Of a stretch of 60,000 bases of DNA, positions 48,530 to 58,135 are shown one piece after another. Position 1 is the stretch's first letter. The number at the start of each line of letters is the position of its first letter. A program made the position numbers and the translations under genes. A model generated the notes under the pieces. The model was not told where the DNA came from. It saw nothing but the letters and a program-made list of their open reading frames with translations, and searched no databases. Source of the DNA: Gnetum montanum (taxonomy: Eukaryota; Streptophyta; Gnetopsida; Gnetales; Gnetaceae); contig MNCI01008302.1 in assembly GCA_015680685.1 (NCBI GenBank), positions 756,117 through 816,116 on the forward strand. Direction: 5' to 3'.

Positions 48530-48715
48530 CATTCAAGTCTGAAACGATGTTAAACTATCATGTCCGCAACGACATAAAACTAGCCACGATCAGAAATGGT
48601 CGATCTGCCAAGAAATCCACCCGTGTCACTTGAAACTTCCCTTGTTTACGCATGGCCCGAAACGACCTTAAACTAGTGCATCTGGCCCAAAATGGCCTTA
48701 AACTAAACCATCTAC
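48530..48715 (+). repeat. TTAAACT array 1 of element B
   Basis: About five degenerate units such as GGCCCRAAAYGRCCTTAAACT, between the protease stop and the 3' end of the cargo gene. Confidence 0.72.
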
Positions 48716-49076
48716 CTACACTTTGTTTTCCTCGCAAATTCCAGTTCATTGTTCGAATTTACGCTTGCATTGTCGTCCTATCAATAATAGTCTTCGCAAT
48801 TATCCTTCGCTTATAATTACATTCCTACTTACATTCCCACTTCGTGCATTACACTTAAACTACAAAACAAACCAAAACATTTTACATTGCCATGTCGTGT
48901 TTACATTTAAACTCAAAATCTACAACAAAAAAATATGTAGAAATATATACATGTAGTGATATACAGTTAGACAAGTACAACAGTTAACTGATTCTATTCA
49001 TCCGTGCAATACAACTCAAAACATTCAATTGATGATTCACATAAAATTATGAGCCAGGGTAATTTCAAAGTCAAAA
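48716..49076. other. Spacer downstream of the cargo gene
   Basis: AT-rich, without coding capacity. It would hold the 3' untranslated region of the minus-strand gene. No clear AATAAA on the minus strand is evident to me. Confidence 0.4.
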
Positions 49077-51914
49077 TTAAACATCAGGGATGGGAGGGTC
49101 ATCCCCTTTGGACCCGTCGGCATCATGGGTCCCCACTCCACTGGGGCCACCTCCTTGGACATCGTCATCGCCTCGACCCTATAAAATGCAAAGGAAACAA
49201 TCAACACAAGAACAAAAGGGAAAACTTCCAAACATTACTCAACGAAAAAATTTCATAACAAAATTCTTACCGTAGGAGACCCCCCTAAATCGAATTCCAG
49301 TCGACGAAGAATTTCCTCCTCTGAGATGCTAGCCCAGTCAGTCCCATCAATGCCTAGATCGACGTTTGCCAAGGCTTTCCCCTTGTCAACCGTCGACCAT
49401 GTAGGACGTTTCAAGGGGAATTCACCCACAGTGACCTCCCCAGAAGCGGTCGTAATTACCCTCATGGGCGATTCCATCTCAACAGTTGTATTCTTAGCAA
49501 AGGTATCAAACGCAGAACGTAGACCCAGACCCTCTACAAACATTTTAAGTTGATGCTTTTCTATGGATAATTTCTTCAATGATTTCTTGTAATGATGCTT
49601 GTGGTTCTTCTCATCTTAACCCCACTTACGCACCTTGGAAGCGAAAGCCTTCCAATCCTAGCACTTGAGGTTCAGTAGATCTACCTAGGCCTTACGCTCT
49701 GCTAGTTTCCAAGTCAATGATGCATGGAAATTTAGCAGGTTCCAATATCTAGTATAAGTAATCTCAGAAGTTCACCAAGAATGATCACCTATTAGTCTAG
49801 CTGAGGCGAACTCATACCGAGCCTTGAGATCATCACGTTCAACTGATAACTCGAAAACCTCTTTTTCCTTTGCCTAGATTTGCAACCATAGCTGTTCAAT
49901 GGAACGCCTACAAGTCCAAAGCAATTTGGCGTTATGCACAAGACCTTCTGCCACCTCGTCATAGACCGGCCTTGGTATCTGTTCAACTTCTGGCGGTAGT
50001 GTAGGCAAACTCTCAATACTAACTGTCTCAGATGGATCCCACTTCAGCTTAGCTCCTACACACATGAAAAGAACAGGCATTAAATATTAGATGGAAAAAA
50101 AGGGGTTTGAAACTCAAAGGCTGTAAAATGCTCGAGACACTTGTACCTATTTCAGGGTGGGCTTGCTGAATACGTTTGATCACCTCATCGACAATACTGG
50201 TCACAAAATCCATTTTACTTGGCATCTCGGTCCAAGTAAATGATTCATGAGTACGAGATGGATTAGCCTCCGTGGTCTTTTCAGGGGGAGCCACTTTCAT
50301 GGGCACTTCCAACGGCATCATGGGAATCGTCCTGGTTTCAATATCTTCTTCTGGAAGCGGTAAAAATGTAAAATTAAAACATCACATGATGGAAACAATG
50401 ATTCACAAAGCAACGCAATAAAACAAAAGGGAATATACCATGTTCTATGTCCCCTTCCCAATTTGGAGGATCACCAAGGTCCAATCCTCCCTTAAGGAAG
50501 CTATTGAACATTTCATCAACACCATCCCGGTCATCGATAAATTCTGGCTTCATGGTGTCTTCCACCAACTCTTCCATCCCTTCCACCTGATCTTTGCCGA
50601 CCTCTTCCTCCTCAATTATCAAGTCCGTTGGAACTTTCTCCTCCTCGATAATGGTCTCTAGCTAATGTCTCCTCACTTCCCTAGTCAAGTCTGAAGACAT
50701 TAGTTTTATGTAAGCGGTCAAAACAAAAAAATGAATAAGACGAAAATGACAACACAATAAGTGCACCAAGCTTACTTACCTCGAACAGGCATTTTCAATC
50801 ATATTCGCTTCACCCTTGGCTCTTTCATAGTTGAGGCCACCTCTTTAGGGCATTCGCGCTTCAGGATCTTTGATTTGGCTTTCCTGATGGTCTCCTTGAT
50901 GACCCGTTCAACTCTCTTTGCAGTTTAGGGCACATTGTCTGGTTCCAACCCCACATTGTCACGTGTATGGATTGAAGTACCAGATGACCCCTCTATCATG
51001 ATGGACACAGATTCATCAATCCCCTCAGGTGCATCTTGGGACTTAGCTATCTCGAACAAATGGTTAATCCATGGGCAAGATAATTGAGTATGATCCCATA
51101 GAACATATTTATTATCCGCGCGAACCACTAAAAACTTGGCCAAGCAGCATAGATAACCTGTGAAGAATGCGAATCTAAAATGGGACTACGCCTCAATGTT
51201 TGAATGCAATCACACTATCTCCCTATAGAAACCTGACAACAAAAATTGGGCCTAATTATAACGCATCCCGGTTTCTAAAATGGTTAGCATGATGCGCACG
51301 GCTTCCACCCCAAGACTCTTCACTTGGCACAGGGATTTAGGAAACACCCATGCCCTAAACAGGGGATACAATTCATTAACTTCCACCACCTTTGACGTCC
51401 CCTGCATAGGGAATCCCTTGGAGCCCTTGACAATGCCCAACCAATCTTCTAGCTCACGCACCACATGGAGCTCTTTCTACATCCTATCCAAAACCACATT
51501 CACGCCATTTGTCGGTACACCGAAGAGGTCTGAAAAGAACTCGGCTAAAAAATGGAAAACTATCTTGACACCCTTAATACGGGTGCTGTAGTAGGTGATG
51601 GAGTTATTGAACGAATCAACAATTCCAATCATTTCAACTATGGAGACATCAGGGCTCGGGGTTGTAAATAACTCCATGAGGCCGGCATCATCCAAACAAC
51701 GGACAATAGATGGTGGGGCACTGGTACACAACCACCGTTGTGCCTTGCTGATCTTCCCAAAATTCATCGACAGGGTACTCTCAGTTCGCCCTGTCGTAAT
51801 AGGGTCTCCACCGGGGGGACATTAACTGTAAACACAATTTAAAACCATAACACCAGTATGACCACTAGCAACTGAACAAACACACTAAGGAATCTAGGAA
51901 ATATCATCACTTAC

Positions 51915-52713
51915 CTTTTGTCATGGACTTCGAGCTACTAGAACCCAAGTCAGCATCATGAGGGAAAATTGGTCCATTGCGTGACCAATCTCCATGCAGC
52001 CACCCATGAGCCGTGCATTGTGCAAACACCCTGGAAAATCATTTATGGAAATGAACAATGTCACCCTTGGTTTGAGCTAATACAGCTCCGCGGAGGGTGG
52101 CACCCACCATGAAGGTCTCTAAAGCAGTATGAGCCAGTGCAAGCCCATCATCATTGATGCATATCCCATCTTTATCAACCTGGGGCCTGCAAAAGATTGG
52201 TCGTCACAACAGGAGCAAACACTAAACGACCAAAATAGAAATGACAAACTAAATGACCTTACCTCTCTACCCTATACACCATGCCCGGAGGGTTCTGAAA
52301 TAATGTGTGCGCACGCGTAGCCAGAAACAAGGTGTTATTAAGATAGTGAGGCCCACGTGGCAATAAGTCCCACACACGTGATAATGGACAAGTAGATCTG
52401 GGGCCCTCCAGAGGGACCTTCCTCAATCACAAGAGGTCCCTCATCAATATCCACCATGAAAACCATGATGCCATCCGAAGATCCTGGCAACATTGCTTCG
52501 AGCACGCTCCGTGCCACTTGTTCGCTTAGGTGTGACCATATCACTACCTTGAATTTGTCTAGGATGAAAGCAAGGAATTTACAAGCCCCTTCCCTGAACC
52601 ATACCCCATTGTTATCAATAGTCAGATCAGGGGTAGGTTCATCGGTATTAAGGGGCTCGAACCATGCCAGTACCCCAACCAGCTCAACCACTAGGAGGAA
52701 AGGCTCAGGATCC
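51915..52713 (-). other. FCP1/NLI-like HAD domain of the cargo gene (exons 2-3)
   Basis: The FCP1/SCP family removes phosphates from proteins such as the RNA polymerase II tail, using an hhhDxDG[TV] nucleophile motif and a later DD. Here the fold's landmarks are in order: PFLLVVELVGVL (motif I, where D-x-D-G is E-L-V-G), GVWFREGACKFLAFIL (matching RPG...FL), FKVVIWSHLSEQVARSVLEA (matching FEVVIWT...V), then after a frameshift NNTLFLATRAHTLFQNPPGM (matching NTLLVDDSP...NPPN, DD lost), and in exon 3 DGICINDDGLALAHTALETF. Domain assignment rests on motif order and is fairly secure. It should be catalytically inactive, which is inference from missing aspartates. Confidence 0.74.
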
Positions 52714-52814
52714 CTGCAAATAACCAAATTGCCATGATAAATTATCTATACACCTAAATGAAATAGAGAAAAGAAATTCCACAATTAAAGGCCAATACTT
52801 TGAAAAAAGATAAA

Positions 52815-53165
52815 AAAAACTGTTTACACTCAGTGTATACGCTATCAAAAAACTGTTTACATTCGGCATACATGCTACTAGAAAAATCGTTTACGCTTAG
52901 CGTACAGCTCCTGCACGCTGCAAAAACCGTCTACGCTCAACGTGTAGACTCTGCACGCTGCCAAAATCATTTACGCCCAGTGTGCAAACCCTGTACGCTG
53001 CTAAGCCAGTTTACGCTCAACATATAGACTCTGTACACTGTGAATCTACGCTCAGCGTACAGACCCTGTACGCTGCCAAAACTATCTACACTCAACGTAC
53101 AAAACCTATATGCTACTGTGAATCTATTCTCAGCATACAGACCCTGTATGCTGCCAAAACTGTCT
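52815..53165. repeat. TACGCTG repeat field in cargo-gene intron 1
   Basis: Units of about 30-40 bp such as CTCTGCACGCTGCCAAAAYC and TTTACGCTCAACGTATAGAC, at least eight in a row. They lie inside the first intron (52714-53222) and share the word TACGCTG with the leader and U3 of the same element. Confidence 0.72.
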
Positions 53166-53576
53166 ATTCCAGATAAGAAGTACAAATAAAAAACAATTAA
53201 CTGAGGTAAGATTAGAGCCTACCTGTGTGTCGATCCAGGCCATGATGAAATTCTAGGCCTAGGCAAACACTGCAGCATGGCCTCACTTTCCTCCACGAAA
53301 GTCAAGTAGGGCCCCTTCCTCCCTTGGCCTTCTACCTCCTTTCCCTTGCCCATTTGGGCATCCTATACGCTAATCACTCACGCTTAAGCTGGGGTTTCAA
53401 CCTCTACACTCACGCTTACGCTGGGGTTTAAGCCTCTACGCTCATGCTTAAGCTAGGGTTTCGGCCTCTATGCTCACGCTGGGGTTTGGTGCTTTACGCT
53501 TACGATGCGACTTAGGTTTACGCTCACGCTCTGGTTTGATTCAGGTTCACGCTGCCTCTGACAACTGACAGCCTTA

Positions 53577-53590
53577 CGCTATATATAGCG
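53577..53590 (-). promoter_or_regulatory. Candidate core promoter of the cargo gene
   Basis: CGCTATATATAGCG carries a perfect TATATATA box, 224 bp upstream of the cargo ATG (53353) on the minus strand. A CG-rich stretch of GGC/GCC triplets (53601-53622) lies just upstream of it. Between box and ATG are 'aaccccagcgtaagcg' repeats (53380-53540). The box is palindromic, so orientation rests on the gene's position. Confidence 0.5.
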
Positions 53591-53823
53591 CTACGTTGAC
53601 CCCGCCGCTGCCGCCGTCGCCTTGCATTTTTTTTATTAATTTTAATCAAAATTATTTGAAGTACAAAATGCAGGAAAATGCAAAACAAAATAACAAGATG
53701 ACTAACGCTACCCCAAACCATATCCCCTAGCAAACCAATTTCGGTCACCCACACTGAACATTTTGATGCAAACTCTTCAATACAGCTCATATACCAACTA
53801 GATGACATCAACGCACGGTTAAT

Positions 53824-54033
53824 CAGCCTGGTAAGGTCTTAAACTGCCACATTCGGCCTGGTAAGGCCTTAAACTGCCACATTCAGCCCGGTAAGACCTT
53901 AAACTGCCACATTTGGCATGGTAAGGCCTTAAACTGCCACATTCTACCCAGTAAGGCCTTAAACTACCACATGTGGCCCAGTAAGGCCTTAAACTGCCAT
54001 GCATCCTGGTACGACAATAAACCACCACCGTAC
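53824..54033 (+). repeat. TTAAACT array 2 of element B (30-bp units)
   Basis: Six units of exactly 30 bp, for example CGGCCTGGTAAGGCCTTAAA followed by CTGCCACATT, then a diverged seventh. Each has a short inverted pair (GGC...GCC or TGG...CCA) around CTTAAACT. Ends about 90 bp before the RT start. Confidence 0.88.
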
Positions 54034-54120
54034 ATGTACACATGATTTATGTTGCCAAGGGACTCGTAACAACACCTACTAGCTCACTCTACCATCTGTT
54101 TATTGGCAGAAGCAAGCCCG

Positions 54121-57100
54121 ATGGATTATCAGCATTTATCCACACCATTGACCATCGATGGACCATACAGAAAGATCACAAGAGAAATCGACATAAATTC
54201 CATCAACTTAGGGCTATCAACGGACAACACAGTCATAGCCTCAACACAACAAACGCTAGACATCTACAAAGGTATGACAAAGTCCCTTGACATAGAAGCT
54301 GATAGCATCACCGAAGAACCGTTGACTGAAACCCCCATAGTTATGCCTGATGGTGAAATCAAGATATTAAAATTAAGTATACTATTGCAACCCAAATTGG
54401 CCAAAGACATAGAAGATGTGCTTTGAGACAATATAAAAGCATTCGCTTGGTCTTACACTGATATGCCCAGGTTAGATCCTTGAATCGTCTAGCACAATAT
54501 TATACTTGATCCAAAATTAAGGCCAGTAAAACAAAAGGCATGAAAGGTTAAGCTTGGGGTAGCGTTGGCAGTTTGCAATGAGATCACCAAACTTTATCAG
54601 GCAGGTTTCATTCGGGTTGTCGACTATGTTGATTGGGTATCCAACATGGTCATTGTCCTGAAAAAGAATGGAAGCATTCGCCTATGCATTGACTTCCGAG
54701 ATCTCAACGTTGCAACCATAAAAGATGATTTTCCCCTACCCAGCATCGATCAACTTGTTGACTCAACCACTGGGCATGCCTTGCTATCTTTTATGGATGG
54801 CTTCTCAGGATATAACCAGATACGCATTAACCCGGAGCATCAGCTTTGGACTACCTTTATGACACCGTGGGATACCTTTTGTTACACAATGATGCCCTTC
54901 GGTCTAAAGAACGCTGGGGCCACATATCAAAGGGCAATGACATTTATTTTTAGCGATTACATGCTACACTCGCTCAACGACTATGTGGATGATATCATGG
55001 TTAAATCAAAGACATCATAACAACATGTACAAGATCTTGACTTAGTGCTAAAGCGTTGTTTAAAATATGAGCTAAGACTTAACCCAAAGAAATGTGTCTT
55101 TGGAGTTAAAATGGGCAAAATGCTTGGATTCATAGCCTCGGAAGTAGGGATATGAGTAGACCCCGATAAAGTTAAGGCCATAACAAACTTAAAACCACCT
55201 AGCAACCTTACTGAACTCCGAGGTCTACAAGGTAGATTACAGTTCATCAGGCATTTCATAGAAAAACTAACAAACCAGTTGAAACCTATGAACCACTTGC
55301 TACGTAAGAATGTCCATTTTGAATGGACTTCACAGTGCCAGGAAGCATTTGACAATTTTAAAATAGCACTTGTTCAACTACCCACAGTTTATCCACCTCA
55401 AAATGATAAACTGTTTTACATCTCCCTTGCCACTTCGGACTCGTCAATCGCGTTCATGCTTTGCCAGAAGCAAGATGATGGAACCGAAGTCCCTATCTAT
55501 TACTTAAGCCATGCATTAGTAGCTCATGAGAAGAAGTATAACAAGGTGGAGAGGTCATGTTTATCCCTTGTCTTTTCCCTAAAGAAATGGTGACATTACC
55601 TCTTCCATAACCAAGTCAATATAATCTGGAAGGATAATGTGCTCAGAGCTATCACAGGAAACATTTACGAGTCAAGTAGAATAGCCCATTGGAAAGCCAT
55701 GATAGCTGAGTTTGACCTACACTACATAGCGCAATCATTAGTTAAGGGTCAAGCCATAGCAAATCAAATGACTACATCACCAACACATGATTAAGCAACG
55801 ATAGAGCCAGAGTTCCCTGATAAAAATGTGAGTGCAATAGACATAGTACCCAATGACTACGATGTCATTTTCAACTTTGATGAAGCATCCACCTCTCGAG
55901 GGGGAAGTGCTGCCGCTGTCATCACCTATCCCTCTGAGGAGATCCAACCCTTTGCTTATCGTTTCGACTTTCACTATACCAACAACATAGCAAAGTATGA
56001 AGGTCTCCTTAGAGGTCTCATGACAGCACTAGCTTCAAACATCACACAACTTGTGGTCAGGGGAGACTCACAACTGGTTTTAAACTAAGTCACAGACATT
56101 TATACATGCAAAGCGCAACATTTACAACCATACTGTGACTTAGCCAAACACTTAATGAAGCAATTCGAAAACATGGACGTACAACATGTCTCCAGAAATG
56201 ATAATATCATTGTAGACGCACTAGCCATGCTAGCGTTAAACATATCGCCTGACATGTTTCATATGTTGCCAAGCTCCATAACCAGTTGTGCTAAACCCAT
56301 AACCGATACTTTTGATACATTACCAATTACATCCGTTAGTACAACACACGTGATAGAATGGTATGACGACATAAAAGAGTACCTTCTACATGGTGAAACA
56401 CTACAACATCTAACGAATGCACAAAAAGATGCGGTATGAAAGCGTTCTCAGTAATATGCACTGGTAGGGGACACATTGTGTCGTCGATCCTATGAAGGCA
56501 TACTGTTAACATGCGTTAGTAGCGCTAATGCCCAAACCATCATTGAGCAAGTACATGACGGACTATGCGAAGGACACATAGCACCTAAAGCAATGGCAAC
56601 AAAAATAAGACGCTTAGGCTATTATTGGACACACATGGAGTATGACTATCTCTCCAAGACTAAAACATGCAGTATCTGTCAGATACATAGTAATCTGATT
56701 CATGTCCCACCAAATGAGTTGCATATAGCACAAATCACATGGCCCTTTCAAAAGTGGGGGTTGGACCTTATCGGACCAATAACACTCTCATCTTCTGCAG
56801 GGCATAGCTTCATCATAACTGCGACAGAGTATTTCACGAAATGGGTAGAAGCTATTCCCCTTAGAAAAACCACATCAAAAAACATATGCAACTTCCTCCT
56901 TGAAAACATGGTGACCCGTTTTGGCATCCCCATGACCATCATCACTGATAATGGGCCACAATTTAGCAGTGCCAAAACCAGAACTTTTTGTGAAAGCCTA
57001 GGAATCAAACACTCATTTTCATCCCCTTATTACCCTCAGAGCAATGGGTAAGCAGAGGCCACAAATAAAACCATCATTACAGTACTTAAAAGGATGCTTA

Positions 57101-57597
57101 CCCAAAGCAAGAAAAGATGGCATGAGCAGCTAGTATACGCACTGTGGGCTTATCGTACTACGCATCGGACTTCCACAAGTAAAACGCCATATAGTCTTGT
57201 TTATGGTTCAGAAGCTATTTTACCCTTGGAATTATAGGTACCATCTTTAAGGATCACACTCTCTGGACTCCTCGACAAAGGGAAAAACAATGATCTATGC
57301 ATTGTTGACTTGGACTCGGTGGAGGAGGAACGTATACGTGCCCTCGATCAGATTGAATGGTACCAAAAATGATAACGACAATGCCATCGGCACAATGTTC
57401 ATAAGCGCCCTATCAAGGAAGGTGACCTTGTACTCAAGGCCATTCGGGAACACCCAAACAAATTCTCAGCCAACTAGGAAGGACTCTACTTGGTCACCAA
57501 AGCGTATGACAATGGAGCATTCAAGTTAGCTAACATGGAAGGGAAAGAGCTTGCAAATCCGACCAATCACTTATTCTTGAAACCATTCCACGTTTGA
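54121..57597 (+). pseudogene. pol: pol (RT, RNase H, aRNase H, integrase) of element B
   Basis: Read from ATG 54121 (MDYQHL). RT: NMVIVLKKNGSIRLCIDFRD, MMPFGLKNAGATYQRAMTFI and the catalytic box YVDDIMVKSK (54565-55020), then YELRLNPKKCVFGV and LRGLQGRLQFIRHFI. First RNase H: EVPIYYLSHALVAHEKKYNK and SLVFSLKKW (55430-55760). Second, archaeal-type RNase H: FNFDEASTSRGGSAAAVI, NNIAKYEGLLRGL, RGDSQLVLN (55860-56090). Integrase: HHCC finger HDGLCEGHIAPKAMATKIRR with CSICQ, then WGLDLIGPI, ITDNGPQFS, and AEATNK after a stop (the D, D, E residues), and a C-terminal GDLVLKAIREHPNKFSA block to 57597. About a dozen stops, mostly explained by single C-to-T or G-to-A changes. RT and RNase H motifs are intact locally. 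Dual RNase H is the signature of the Tat lineage. Confidence 0.9.
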
Positions 57598-57615
57598 GCA
57601 TGGACTTAGGTACGC

Positions 57616-58135
57616 GTTCATCCTAGCATCACGAAGGTAAACTAATACCACAACTCATCCTGGGATCACGATGGTAAATTGATACCACAGCTCATCCTGG
57701 CATCACGACGGTAAACTGATACCACAGCTAGTCCTGGCATCATGATGGTAAACTGATACCACAGCTCGTCCTGGCATCAGGATAGTAAACTGATACCACA
57801 ACTCGTCCTGGCATCATGATGGTAAACTGATACCACAACTCATCCTGGCATCATGACGGTAAACTGATACCATAGCTCATCCTAGCATCATCACGGTAAA
57901 CTGATACCATAGAATGTCTGCAATGACAATAAACTAGCACCTATCTGGTACACTAGTAAACTGCCACAGTCACATTCACCAGAGTCCGCCAAGACTATAA
58001 ACTGGTTTGCCTCTTCACAGTCCGCCAAGACTAGAAACTGGTAATGTACCGTCTACTACGACGATAAACTAGCAACGTCCAACGAGTTATGACATAAAAC
58101 TAACCCACGATAGTCCACTAAGACTATAAACTGGC
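57616..58135 (+). repeat. TTAAACT-type array 3 of element B (37-bp units)
   Basis: Eight units of 37 bp (57616-57912), such as CTCGTCCTGGCATCATGATG followed by GTAAACTGATACCACAG; each contains the inverted pair GGTA-aactga-TACC. Then come about six looser units (57913-58135) such as AGTCCGCCAAGACTATAAAC followed by TGG. It starts just after integrase. Confidence 0.88.

Larger units (their letters stand above)
49077..53353 (-). pseudogene. Cargo gene copy B: eight-exon FCP1-like gene, opposite strand
   Basis: Exons on the minus strand: 53353-53223, 52713-52263, 52186-51915, 51825-50780, 50690-50439, 50350-50147, 50055-49271, 49178-49077. Introns of 509, 76, 89, 89, 88, 91 and 92 bp all have GT...AG ends, five with GTAAG- or GTAGG-type donors. 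Phases agree across all junctions; only the lengths of exons 2 and 4 are off, by one slip each (a GT run near 52365; a C6 run near 51815). The product would be about 1,080 residues: short basic start (MGKGKEVEGQGRK), FCP1-like domain (exons 2-3), a VDSFNN...RIKGVKIVF...FSDLFGVP domain (exon 4), basic KRVERVIKETIRKAKSKILK, acidic exon 5, probable coiled coil and TWSTVDKGK block (exon 7), Gly/Asp-rich end. About a dozen in-frame stops, mostly at Trp or Gln positions, make it a pseudogene. Expression and function are unknown. Confidence 0.78.

Noticed and set aside
49792-50016. Separate small gene in cargo exon 7 in another frame
   Set aside because: The exon 7 frame aligns with copies A and C; the alternative frame does not.
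52800-53185. Open frames with repeated LYAAKTVYAQR or LYAERRFTV strings
   Set aside because: These are translations of the TACGCTG repeats inside cargo intron 1, not proteins.
53819-54043. Repeat protein of RPYQAECGSL units on the minus strand
   Set aside because: A perfect 30-bp array keeps any frame periodic; it is TTAAACT array 2 and not a gene.
57616-58135. CRISPR-like array
   Set aside because: Units are contiguous with no unique spacers, in plant DNA with no cas genes; it is a tandem repeat.
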